A DNA stretch of 64,000 nucleotides, taken from positions 62,001-126,000 of the forward strand of contig VIIQ02000577.1 in assembly GCA_007449985.2 (NCBI GenBank), read 5' to 3'. Under the pieces are notes generated by a model, which was not told where the DNA came from, did not search any database, and was given only the letters and a program-made list of their open reading frames with translations. Each line of letters starts with the position of its first letter. The stretch's first letter is position 1. This document shows, piece after piece, positions 53,015 through 64,000 of this stretch. The position numbers were made by a program, and so were the translations under genes. This stretch comes from Desmodesmus armatus. Its lineage: Eukaryota > Chlorophyta > Chlorophyceae > Sphaeropleales > Scenedesmaceae.

Positions 53015-56000
53015 TTATGCTGCCACCGGCTGCTTTTCCTGCTGCTTTGCTGCCGCTGCTGCTGCGCTGCCTGCCAGCAGTGGGGCCTTCTTCAGCATGG
53101 CATACGCACACTGACGGCCTGACAGGGTAGCACCCTCCATGCTGTCAATGTAGTCCTGCAGCAGCAGCAGCAGCAATGACAGCAAACACGCGGTACAGGC
53201 ACAGCCAATTGTCAGCACAGTGCAGCAGGCAGACACCAGTGTGATCTCATGAGCTATTTGCGTTGCGCGGGCTGAAACATGACGAACACAACACCAAACA
53301 GCCAGGCTGATGCGGCAGCTGCAACCCCTGCCAACGCAACTTGCCACACCCCCAATGCATGCCGATCAACCCTTTGGTCCCACCCCTCTTACATCACCCC
53401 ACTTCCCCTAAAGGGCTGCGGCTGCCGGCTTACCTGCTTGGTGTAGGAGCCTGCCAGGAAGAAGTTTGGCACGGGTGTGGTCTGGTCTGGCCTGTATGGG
53501 TCCATGCCTGGTGCCTCACGGTACAGGGACTGGCCGATCTTGACGATGCTGTGCCAGGTGTTGTTCAGCTTGCGCGCGCTGGGGAACAGCTGACGCACCT
53601 GATGCCAGAACAAACACATACAGCAGCAGCATACATGCAAGTAAACTCAACAACATGGTCAGGAAGCTGCAACATACATCTAGCACAGGCTGAACCGAAA
53701 GCCAGAACTCACACCAGACACAGTTCTCTCATACAAATCATCTGACAACACAAATCCCCCTGCCTCCCCACCTGCTTGTCTGTCTCTGCAGCGATGGCCT
53801 CATTTGTCCAAGGCATGTAGGGTGCCGCTGGCGTGATGACGCACTGCATGAGGCTGCCCTCTCCCTCCTTGAAGTACTCCACAGGGCTGGTGAGTGCCAG
53901 GTCGGCAAAGCAGCTGAAGTAGGTGTCGGCAGAGTACAGCAGGTTGTCTAGGCCAGCGGGGGAGCGCAGGTCCTTCACGCGCGCAGCATCTTGCAGCTCA
54001 GTCACCCACCCGTCATACCTGGTGGTGGTGGTGGGGGGGGGGGAGCGGACAGGAGAAGACATGTGAAGGAACATGTGGGAGCGCGAGTGAGTAAAAGTGA
54101 GGGTGCAGGCAGCATCCGCGCCCATCAGCTGTCATTACTGTGGTGTGGATCATCTGAGAGCCGCAGAATTGAGAATGTGGACATGGCGGTAACTGTTGTG
54201 ACTGTAACTGGGTTGTGTACGTTGCTGGCACCCACGAAGAGACTATGCAGCCTCCGCAAAGCCCCCAAACACCAGCCCCTCGCAACTTTGACCTACACCG
54301 CTCACCGCAGCTGCACAGTGATGACAGGCACGCCCACGAGCTTGTAGATGTTGTCAAACTCAGGGAAGCGCCTCCAGTCCTGGGGCATCAGCCGCTGCGC
54401 ACCCGGCACATCCAGCGCCGCTACGTACGCATCTGCACGCACAATCTGCTCCCGACCTGCAAGGATCACAGCATAAGCAAAAAGCAAAATACCGGAAAAT
54501 CCGGGGTTCAAATGTGAGGGGTACGGTGAGCAGGGTGCAGAGGCTATGATTTGGTGGGTGCCAGCGTGCCTTGCCACGTCTTGCATGCAAGAACAATAGC
54601 AATGAAGCTAGAGTTTGAAGATCCTCCTAAAATGCGTTCACATGCGTCCTTTGATGCTGTAGATGCGTCCTTTGATGCTGTAGATGCCATCTGATCATCC
54701 TGAACACATGAGTGATCAGGCGGAGTCCGACTTCTGGAGTGCTTTCTGGAGTGCGTTGCAAGGATCCATACCTGCACGGGCGATGCGCAGGCCTGTCATC
54801 ACAGGCTTGCCGTCTGCACCAGTCTCGTACAGCACCTCCCTGCACACAAAGGCACACACACAACAACACACAGGCATGAAACGAGCCCAAAAAGCGGGTG
54901 CAGTCTTCCCGTGCTCTTGCATTGTGCCAGATGCCAATCCTGGCAGCTGCATGCCAAGATATTGCAACAGCTCGGAGCAAACCCAAAGCTCGCTGCAGGA
55001 GGTGTCAGCAACAAGCACCCACTACCTACTTGCAGCCCTGTCTCAAGTGGATGCGTCCACCCTTGGCCTGGATGTAGTCAGTGATGGGCTTCAGCAGCCG
55101 CTCAGCAGGGCTGCCGTTGAGCATGCGCAGCACACTGGCGTCCGTCTTGGTGGCAAAGAACTGGAAGATGGTCAACATGCAGCGGGCGCTGATGTCCTTG
55201 CAGTCAAGGAATCCTAGGGCATAGGCTGCGCAGCAAGGGAGGGAGGGAAGGAGGGTAGGTGGGGTCAGGGGCAAAGAGAATGGACAAGGGGGCGGGTCAG
55301 CGGAGTGGGCGTAACAGATGCAGCAAGGAATGGAAGCGTGTGGAAAGGGTTTGCAATGATTTGCACCAGCAAACATAGGATACAAGGTCTGAACAACAAA
55401 CTAAAGCCTGGAACATCCCTGTGTGCTCAGTTGTGCATGCATTGGCTGCAACATCCACCAGTGCATGTTGCCTGAGCCTCAAACACTGCTGCCACTCCAC
55501 ACTCCACTTCCACTGCGATTGCTGCCCCAGCCGCTGCCAGTGCCAGTGTTGCTGCTGCCGCTGCCCCTGCTGTGTGAGCCGCTGCTGCCACTACTCCTGC
55601 TGCTGCCACTGCTGCTGCTGCCACCGCCGCTGCAACTGCCGCTGCGGCTGGCACTGCCACCGCCACCGCTGCTGCCCCTGCCTCAACCACTGATGCCACT
55701 ACCACCGCTGCCGCCGCCGCTGACAACAACCCCTCTTCCCAAATGAGACGCCAGTGTGTCTTTCCGTACCGATGGGGTCCCACATGCGCTGGAGGCTGTG
55801 CTCATTGCCGCCGTGGCTCTTGAACCAGTCTGCAAAGCTGATGTTGTCCAATGCACGGATGTCCTGCAACAATACACCAGCAGCATTGACATCAAAGGTA
55901 CAGAGAATAAAACACCAGATGAGTTGGGTCCAGGAACAGGCGTGGGGGTCACACAGCGTCACATTTATCAATCCAGCTTGCCCGCCCATCAGTCCCTCTT

Positions 56001-58279
56001 TCTGGGTTTCCCTCCTCCACCACTCCGTTCACCATGCTGTTCTGCCTTGCCCAACAGCCAGGCAAGGCCGCCAGCCAACATCCTGCTATCAGCCCATGTC
56101 TGCTGGCTCAGCCCATGTCTCCTCTCACCCGCATGCCTCCCTCGGGGTCAAACAGTGCGCGCACGATGGGGCTGGTGCCTAGTGCCAGGCTGTTGGCCAC
56201 CTTGTCTACAGGATCGAGCTGGGGGGTGGTGAAGAACGCCTTCAGACCTGCACAAGGCAACAGCAGTGAGGGCAGGGCGATGACGTCACCACGGCAGGAT
56301 GATACACAAGATGCAAGACATTCACAGCCTCGACACAACCCCAGAAAAGCACACTGCGCAATGGCGATCTCACGAGCGTGGCACCCCTGGCATTGTCTGG
56401 CAGCCCCACCCAGTCAGCACAGCCCCACGGCCCATGCTCACCATGGAATGGTGCCCCAATCTTGATGTTGTTGAGGAAGAACCTAAAGTCGAGCTCCCTC
56501 ACGTCCCCATTGTTGCCTCGACATCGACAGCCTGGCACCCCTCCCCCTGTCCCAACCCCACGGCCCATGCTCACCATGGAAGGGTGCCCCAATCTTGGTG
56601 TTGTTGAGGAAGAACCTAAAGTCAAGCTCCCTCACATCCCCATCATTGTTGCAGAAGGTGTGTGTGTGCTCCTTGATCAACAGGTTCTCCAGCACACCAC
56701 ACTTGGCCATCAGGCGGAACAGGTTGAAGTAGCAGCCGAAGAAGACGTGCAGCCCCATCTCAATGTGGTTGCCGTCCTTGTCCTGGAAGCTGCCCACCTT
56801 GCCACCCACCCACTGGCGGTGCTCGTAGATGTCAACCTCGTGACTGCGGCAGCAGCAGCAGCAGCAATGCGAGTTTTGATGGCAACTCACCAACTTGGAT
56901 AGTCGTGGAGGGGGACAAAAGAGTACAATAAGAGGTGCATGTATGAGGAGAGTTGGAGGCTGGAAGGGCGTGCTGGAACACCCTGGAGACAGCATCAGCT
57001 TAGCGTGCAGATGCTGTGGGAATCACAAGCCTGCATGGCATGCCCTTGATGCCACGCCCTGCTGTGACCCATCATCCGATGGCAGCCCATAAGGCAGCCT
57101 GCCTACACGCAGCACAACTGCAGCTGTCGATTGTACATGTCGCAGCCAACTGCTCAACCCTGCCAAGCTTCTCATGGATCTGTGCATTGACTGCTCCTGC
57201 TGCTGCTGCTGCTCAGCCTGCCAGGTAGAGCTGTCGCTGCTCTTGCAGTGCCAGGCTGGTGATGGGTGTAGCTGTTCAATATGTGCTGTGTGCTGTGTCG
57301 GTGAGTGCTCTGTGTCTGCTGTAGTGTTGTCTCACCCCTGGTCCAGAAGCTCCACTGCTGTGGACAGTCCTGCCAGACCACCACCCACGATTGCAACCTT
57401 CATCTTGGGGGCACCCTGTTGCAGCACACACAGTTGCATGGTAGGGTGAGATACCTGGAGACCCAAGAAACAACACGTGGCAACACACATAGTGCAAGCA
57501 GCTGCTGCACAGCCCTGGCACGTGCTTCCCTGCAATGACAGAATGCGACAAGTGCACAAGATTTTGGCATTCCTGATTGTGGCCAGCGCTATGTTTGTTT
57601 CACTGCACACCTCTACCACTGTCGTTCGTTGCCCTCCCACAGAGTATAAGCAACCTGTCATGAGGCCTGCAGATGCTGTAGGCAGCCCAGTGTGCTGTGC
57701 TGCATGGAATACAGCACAGTGATGCCCCACAAGCGGACTGCTGCTCAGCTGCTGCTGACCAAGCATCATCGCCGCATGTGCTGACAACACGCTGGTGTGC
57801 CTGCTGCAGTGTCCTGATGACGTCAACTCACAGGTGCTGGTTGTGCTGGCTCTTGAGGGAAGAGTGAAGGCAGGGGGGCATCCTTCAAGCCCACATCCCG
57901 CACGTTTCCGGCATTCACAGGTGCTGCAGCAGCAGCATTGGCTGCAGCAACAGAATGTGAACAAAAACAGGTCGCAGCGGACCTTTTAAGCCTTCTGGAT
58001 GTGATGATTGCAGCTGCTGACTGAAGTGAGAGGTGGGGGGTCACCAGCTGCACCCACACAACAGCACTAAGAGATGCAGCTGATGGAGGGCTGCTGCTGG
58101 CGCAACCCTGATAATCTGCTTGATAGGATCATGAGGTATGACTTTCCAGCACACGTACCCTTGAGGCTAGGCCGACTGCTGCGGGTGGCAGTCCTTGTGG
58201 CCAGAAGTGGCCTTGCACCGCAGCCCGCGGCCCGTTTGGTGAGCTGCTGCTGGTGAACCTGCATCTTAGAAGCCTGCAT
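53015..58279 (-). CDS. ZDS: Zeta-carotene desaturase, chloroplast
   Basis: Plastid FAD enzyme that converts zeta-carotene through neurosporene to (pro)lycopene, using plastoquinone. Twelve exons on the minus strand: 58279-58159, 58016-57832, 57415-57336, 56843-56575, 56247-56129, 55863-55770, 55225-55030, 54839-54772, 54456-54306, 54018-53772, 53598-53434 and 53155-53015. They are all in frame and give 611 residues. Exons 1-2 give a roughly 100-residue Arg/Ser/Ala-rich leader, then [20 protein letters not shown], the FAD dinucleotide motif (Gly113-Gly118). Other conserved blocks are [113 protein letters not shown] and [19 protein letters not shown]. The start is the first ATG of the leader frame, and a slightly different start is possible. 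The end of exon 4 is duplicated in the next intron. The gene is divergent from the LEA_2-like gene. Confidence 0.95.
56423..56654. repeat. Tandem duplication of the 3' part of desaturase exon 4
   Basis: The segment 56556-56654, which includes the exon end and its GTGAGC donor, is copied at 56423-56517 with a 133-bp offset. The copy keeps the coding sense ([13 protein letters not shown], then IKIGAPFHG in place of TKIGAPFHG) and the donor. Confidence 0.9.
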
Positions 58280-58749
58280 GACAGATGACCGTGCTGCTGA
58301 TGCTTCAGAACCAGGCAGCAGAGCAAACTGCGATGCGAGAGGCGTCAAAGACGTGACAGCAGAGCGGCTGCAGCTGATCACCGAACAGTTCAGCAAGAAA
58401 GGTGTGGCCAATTGAGCTTGCGTTGTGAGGATGCCGCGACAAACTTGACTGATGCCGGTTCATCTGACAGTTCTGGACTGTGAGCACCCACAGCCTCGTC
58501 AGTCAGCACATGTAACTGCTGTAGTTGTCCGAGCCTATTGCGAGTCTAATGCGACCTGCATATGCCCTGTAACTGCAAACTTACTTTCTCTCTGGACAGG
58601 CTTCGTTCCACCGAGCACACTTTTCCGCTTAGGCACTCAACTGCCCGCATTCGATGACAAAAGATTGCTCAGATGGGTGAAGTGTTGTTGTAAGCCTCAC
58701 CTGCCGCACCTGGCTCCCTTGCTGCTCATACCAACGGCATCAGCAGCAA
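58280..58749. promoter_or_regulatory. Shared divergent promoter region, desaturase / LEA_2-like gene
   Basis: Only about 470 bp separates the two start codons facing away from each other, so both promoters and both 5' UTRs must lie here or overlap the genes. I see no clear TATA box and no light-responsive motif I would defend. Confidence 0.5.
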
Positions 58750-61700
58750 ATGGAGGGCTATGTTCGGTTCAGTAGCACGTCCCCGCCAGCCAACCCCTCC
58801 AATGGAAGCTCTTCACGACGATTTTCGTTCCAGGAGACTCCTAGCGTAGACAGCACTGACTCTGCATACAGCCGGGACAGCCCACAGCAGACAGCCCCTG
58901 ACGGGGTGGGCACTGGAGTGTGGGGACGCAGCATGTATCCGGGCAGCTGGTCGTGGCTTTCACCGCCACCGCTGCAGCAGTTGTTTCAGCGCTGGAGGAC
59001 TCCCTCCCCTCGCACAGCATTCCAGAGCAACTACATGACGTTGGTGCCGCTGTCAGGTGTGCAGTTGGCTCTCATTGATGCCTGCTAGCAGTCCATGCAT
59101 CTGGGTGCAAGCAACAGCAATTGCAAGGCCATTTTATGCAAGCATCAGCGTAACAGCTTTCAGCTTGAAACTTGATGAATGTGGCAGCACTGTGGGTGTG
59201 CCTTGGATATGACAACTGCGCTGCACATCAGCACAGCAAAATTTGCATGGATACAGCTTTCAAGTCGGTTGTGATTGCAAGTAGGCAGGATGTGCACACA
59301 GTAGCTGCATGTTGTCGTAAAGGTCCAACAGACAATTTCTGATTGCCAGTAGGATTGTATCGGTTGTTATCAAGCTAAGTGTCTCACACAGCAAGCCCAG
59401 TGCCTGCTTATGTGCTGCTTGCACCTGTGCTTTCTGTACACATGCAGATGACCGCCTCAAACCCCGACGAACAAAGCTTATTGTGGGCAGTGTGGTGAGC
59501 ACCGGTTAGCTATGACAGCAGCTTTAAGGAGGCCACACCATAGTGCCTCCATTCAAGCGTTGGCGGGATGTGCATGGAGCTTGTATGGACCCCTGCAGCT
59601 GTTGCAGAGCTGATGCAGGCGAGCTCACACAGCCTGTGCGCATGCAGCTGGCAGCAGGCGCTGCTGTTGCTGCATAGCACCCATGGCAGCGGCTGTTGCA
59701 GGCTTCAGCAGGCTTGTACCCGGGCGGTTAAGGGCAGGCTGGCCGACTGTCTGTGCAGCAGTAACCAACTATATCGAGACAGTGAAGCAACCATCCTCGA
59801 GTGAGGTGAGGTGCGGGCACGTCCAATTGTTCATGCTGTTGATGCTACTGCTGTGCTTGTGCAGTTGGTGCTGGCGCTGCTCGCCATCACTGGAGTGTTC
59901 CTGCTGGTGCCGCGTGGCATCAGTGTCGGCACGATAGAGGTGCACTCAACCAAGATGACGTTCAACAGCACTACAAAGACCTACAGGATCATCCTTCAGG
60001 CTGAGGTGCCCATTTTCAACCCCAACTACCTCCAGGTGAGTAATTGTAACGAATGAACAGGGCAGCATCTGCATTGCCAGCTGTCGTCAGGTGGTGAGCC
60101 TTCCCTTGCTCCTCATGCAAGCATGTGTTCATTGATGTGTTGAGAAGCGGTCGTCATCAGCCGTAGACAGCGATCGTCAGCAGCAGCAGAAGTAGTTAGG
60201 AGGTAGTTGTAGCAAGGCTAGGTGTATCATTCAGCAGTTGAAGCCCTGGCAGCACAGCTGTGTAGACCCCAACAGATCGCCATTCAATAATTGCTCGCTC
60301 ACAGGCTGCTTGTTCTGCTGCTGTCCCTTGCGCAGGCATCTGTTACCGGCAATGTGACTGTGTCCTTCTACGATGCTGAGGCTGGATGGGGTGCTCTTGG
60401 ACCCGCCATGCTGACTGCTCGCTCGAATCCACAGGTACAGTGGACGGTTGGGCAGCATGCTGCTATAATCAGTCTGTCTAATGCCAGCACCTGCTGACGC
60501 CCCCAGCAATTACACAACCTGTGGCATCACCCACACTGTCTGCAGCGTGCCTCAACAGCAGCGCAGTTTTGCAAGAGCAACGCTAGCGAGCTGCCGAACA
60601 TGACGCCAAGCATTTGGTTGCACCCCGTGCAATCTGCGGTCTAGTATGCTGCTGTGCACACAAAACATCCAGGAATGCATCACAGCCTGCAGACCAGCTC
60701 AAGCAGACATCACATCCAGTACATGCCCCTGGTGCCAGCCTGGCACAACCAGTGATAGCAGACTTGCCCTTGCCTTCACCAATTTTTGAGGCAGCATGGC
60801 AGCAGCACCACTGGTAGATGTGTTGCTCTCACCTGACGGTGTATTGCTTGAGCCCCATGGTGCGAGGCCGCCCAGGATGATGTCAGCACTGGGCCCTGCG
60901 CAGGCCATGTTGATGGCAGTGGTCGCAGACGTGGGCAAACTTGCCTGGCAACAACCTGCAGCAACAAACTGTCCAAAGGGCACCAGGGCATCAGACAAAG
61001 CTTAATGCCTCCGATGCAAGCGAGCAGGCTACAGACCATGTTGATCGAATGACGCATCGACCCCGCCCCATAAGCACCGGCACGGACAAGTTGTCGGTCA
61101 TCCGAAACACCTGTGCTAAGAATTCCGTTTGCGAAAAGGACATGCTCGCATAACGTGGCTGTACGGTAGTACTCCATATGCACATGCATGTGTCGGGCTT
61201 GTGTGCAAACTGGGCATTTCTATGAGAGGCGACTACCGTTTTAGGCTGCAAGTGACAGTCATTTCCACACGAAAAGGAGCGGGTTCGCGAAAGTTTACCG
61301 AGGATTTAACCAAGCTTGTGCTGTGGCCGCCACCGGTGTCGTCTCCCCACTTCTGCGGACAGTCAGTCAGTGTGCGGACAGTCAGTCAGTGTGCGGTCAG
61401 TCAGTCAGTGTTCAGTCAGTGTTCGTTACAAAGAGGCCTCAAGGACCCAGCCAACCCGATGCAAGCCCCGGGACCCAATCCATGTCCCGCCCTTGTAACT
61501 CAAGGCGCCACCAATCCTACTCAAGACAGCCCAACCACCTGTGGCACACAAGCTGTGTTAGCATGAAACACGCACAAGGCATAAAGCGAACGAATGCGCG
61601 GCCAAGAACGCACATGCACATGCTGACGCAGACAAGCAGGCAGTGAAAGAGCTGACATGGCAATGCAAGCATGACTAGCTGACCCAACCTAAGCTGGCAC

Positions 61701-63608
61701 ATGCATCACTGCCCCCGCCCCGTCGGCTAACAGGGTAAAGCAACCAGAAATGCGGCCACTGCTAAACCCTGGCTGACCTTACGCATGTACAGTGGGCCAA
61801 AATGCAGTGTACAGCATGTGAGGCGGCTAGTGGCAGTACACCGACAGCGTTGGTCTGTGATGTACTGGTGCAGGGTTCGAATCCCCCTAGCGGCCTGCTG
61901 AGCTGTCCCGTTGGCTTGTGTGGGTGCAGAGCCAACCCCAGTCGCAATATGTGCCTGGAAGCGCCACCGTAAGCACCGGTCCATGGGCAGGAACCCCAAA
62001 CCTACGCCCAAGGCACCCATGGAGAGAAAAATAAAAAACAGCTCATGGGGAAGGAGACCCACCGTACACGGAAGCCTAGGCCTTTTGCTTCTTACCCACC
62101 TTGCTCTTGCGCACCACACAGACACAGGGTTGCACATGTGCTCCTCCTGCACCCGTGCCACCAGGGGCCTAAACACCGGACTGCAGCACTGCTCACAGCA
62201 CTGCACAGCACAGCCCCTTTCCTGGCCTTGGAGCCTGATGGTGGCCGCCGGACAGCAAATGTGGAGGTTGTCAATAATGCCTTGTTTTTGGCTGCTGTTA
62301 TGTGCAGGTGCTGAGTGTGAATGTGGATGCGTCCAACCTGCCGCGCCGGTACACCCGTGTGGTGTATGACCAGTGCTTTGGGTTCCCACGCATCCTGGTG
62401 TTTTTCCTGCTGGGCACATTCCAGGTGAGCTGCTGATCCTGCTGCTGCTGCTGGCAGTGGTGGGGGGTGCAGGCATGCGCGACTATAGGGCGGTGGCCCT
62501 GCTGCTGCTGGTGCTGCTGGTGCTGGCAGCGGTGGTGGGTGGGAAAGCTTCAAGCTGGGGTGCCATGCGTGGGCGGGGGGGAGCAGGCATGCATGCAGTT
62601 GGTGGTGATACAGGTCATTGAGCATGGCAATGCGTGGACTGTGGCAGCAGAGGTAATCTACGCAACCTGCCAATGTGACGATGCATCACCTGTGCCCCAC
62701 TCTGTGATCAATGGCTGTGACAAAGCAGGGCTCCAAGTTGAGTGGGGTTTGGGGCTTGCAGGGTTGTTATGAGCTCTCGCTCTGTTTGTGAGGCGGTTAC
62801 ACAGTGTCAAGCCTGTTTGATTGATTTACTGCTGTTGTTTTCGCTGCACGCACCTGCTGGGACCTTGCAGACCAGCTACCTGGGTTACAAGACTGGTGAG
62901 TTTGGCATGGAGGATCCACGTGTAGCTAGCATGCTGTCAACACGCAAGTCACATGCAAGCATCCTACGAGGCACACCAACATAGTCCGACAAGGATAGCA
63001 AAGCCTGCATGCAGGCTGGCGGATGTTGCTGTGCAGTGGAGCTTGCGGCACTTGCCTTCTACTGCAGCAAATGCGCACATGCTTCTGTGAGCAGTTTTGT
63101 CTCACAAGCTGTCGGCATTCAGGCCAAGTCCAGTGGTGAAGCCGCACTGTCCAACACCTGGTCCAGCAGCTGACACACCCACCCTGGCATTGTCTTACCT
63201 CACATGTGTTTGCTGTGCACTTGGTTGCGTCTCTTTGCTGCAGATTTGCCGAGTGTGGACACGTACTTCTTATTGGATTGCTCAGGAGCCCAGGACTTGG
63301 ATGCAGCAAATGGGAGCAGCAGCAGCAGCAGCAGCAGCAGCACTGCCAGCAAGCAGCTGTCTCGCATACCACATCAAGTCAAGCATGAGCTACTGCAGCG
63401 GCATCTACAGCAGTGGCCGCAGGAGCAGCAGCAGCAGCCGCCAGTAGCGCAAGGCTTGTTAGATGGGCAGGCTGCAGGGTATGGCAGCGAACAAGGGGTG
63501 CAGCAACCAACACACCGGCCTTTTCTAGGGCTGCAACAAGCTGACCAGCAGCATACAGCGCAGCAATTGCTGCAGCAGTTGCCGCAGCATCGCCGCAAGG
63601 TGCAGTAG
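58750..63608 (+). CDS. LEA_2/TMEM106-like single-pass membrane protein
   Basis: Predicted type II membrane protein of 376 residues. Seven exons: 58750-59056, 59759-59805, 59865-60035, 60336-60434, 62308-62424, 62871-62895 and 63244-63608, all in frame. Residues 1-118 are a Ser/Pro-rich, probably cytosolic region. Residues about 119-135 (LVLALLAITGVFLLVPRG) form one membrane helix. After it comes a beta-sandwich-like domain with GTIEVHSTKMTFNSTTKTYR, LQAEVPIFNPNYLQ, ASVTGNVTVSFYDAEAG and LSVNVDASNLPRRY, the pattern of LEA_2 (WHy) and TMEM106 proteins. LVFFLLGTFQTSYLGYK could be a second hydrophobic stretch. The C-terminal exon carries a nine-serine run and a Gln-rich tail unlike the family. 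Plant relatives act at membranes in stress or immunity, and TMEM106 proteins in lysosomes. The algal role is unknown. Confidence 0.72.
61354..61425. repeat. Tandem 19-bp repeat in an intron
   Basis: TGCGGACAGTCAGTCAGTG twice exactly (61354-61372, 61373-61391), then a variant unit and a decayed tail with CAGTCAGTGTTC. It lies in the 1.87-kb intron 60435-62307 of the LEA_2-like gene. Apart from this and the tRNA-like tract at 61822-61895, that intron holds nothing recognised. Confidence 0.85.
61822..61895 (+). repeat. tRNA-like 74-nt tract with a perfect B box, probably SINE-derived
   Basis: The 3' part has GGGTTCGAATCCCC, a perfect RNA polymerase III B box and T-loop. The 5' and 3' ends can pair over 6 of 7 positions as an acceptor stem. 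The anticodon stem does not form and the T stem pairs at only three positions, so it is not a working tRNA gene. A tRNA-derived SINE head or tRNA pseudogene fits best. Confidence 0.4.
63315..63341 (+). repeat. (AGC)9 coding microsatellite
   Basis: Nine AGC triplets encode consecutive serines in the last exon of the LEA_2-like gene. Length variation among strains is likely. Confidence 0.9.
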
Positions 63609-64000
63609 CAGGGACAGTAGCCAGCCTGGCAGGGGTGGTCCTGGTGATGCCATTGTGCTCAAGGGACCAATAGCTTTGTCAGCTGTAGTTGCAGCTTTGC
63701 TTGCTATTGTTTAGTTGTGTTTGCTGTTGACCCCTGTTGCTTGTACAGTACGTCATGTTGTACACTGCCTGGCCTTCTGCTTGCCAAGTTGGGGGTCTTT
63801 GTGCTGTTGCGTATTGTCGGCTTGCACATTCTGCCCGTACATACCAGACTCTGAGAGGTTTTTTTGTCTAACATGCTGTGGCTGCACACCCAGCCTGCAT
63901 GCAGCAGCATACCCGCCATTTTGATGTGCGCCCTCATGGCCGGCCTGCTTTGCAATGCCAGTGCAGCTGGATGATGTCAGGTCGGAGACATAGTCGTATG
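63609..64000. other. 3' flank of the LEA_2-like gene
   Basis: Probably the 3' UTR. No TGTAA, gene or repeat seen before the window ends. Confidence 0.4.

Noticed and set aside
61727..62476. 249-codon minus-strand open frame
   Set aside because: It spans an intron, the tRNA-like tract and the antisense of a conserved exon, with no recognisable protein.

Overview
The window is nuclear DNA of a eukaryote, most likely a chlorophyte green alga. The genes are split into many short exons with GT-AG introns. Two nuclear genes encode chloroplast proteins with transit-peptide-like N-termini: cpSRP43 and zeta-carotene desaturase. Intergenic DNA is rich in TG/CAG, TGTAA motifs lie downstream of several genes, and one intron holds a short plant-type telomere repeat (CCCTAAA). 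I cannot name the species. The order Chlamydomonadales is a reasonable guess only.

Layout. 1-12468 (+): the 3' three quarters of a multidomain acetyl-CoA carboxylase, 34 exons in continuous frame, with a dead LINE fragment in one intron. 13972-16158 (+): fibrillarin. 17528-21926 (-): cpSRP43, convergent with fibrillarin, with an apparent frameshift or alternative acceptor in exon 6. 23817-25000 (-) and 33358-34554 (+): two copies of a small four-exon DUF1772-like membrane protein in inverted orientation. Between them lie an OleA/KAS III-like condensing enzyme (25810-28958, +), a LINE relic and a 1.3-kb PIF/Harbinger-like non-autonomous transposon (31159-32449). 37065-42640 (+): a large 2-oxoglutarate/Fe(II) oxygenase-like protein, interrupted near its C-terminus by a frame change and an in-frame stop. 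44213-48389 (-): cytosolic HSP70. 50587-52085 (-): a small GFA/CENP-V zinc protein. 53015-58279 (-): zeta-carotene desaturase, with a tandemly duplicated exon end. 58750-63608 (+): an LEA_2/TMEM106-like single-pass membrane protein, divergent from the desaturase across about 470 bp.

These are ordinary, independently transcribed nuclear genes and not a cluster for one pathway. Several concern plastid or lipid biology: malonyl-CoA supply, acyl condensation, LHCP targeting and carotenoid synthesis. Exon boundaries were read by hand from splice motifs, reading-frame continuity and family conservation. Where I give exon lists, every junction keeps the frame unless stated. I found no CRISPR, operon or obvious new multi-gene system. 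The observations most worth following are the transposon, the inverted DUF1772 pair, the OleA-like enzyme and the local exon duplications or disablements in cpSRP43, the desaturase and the oxygenase.
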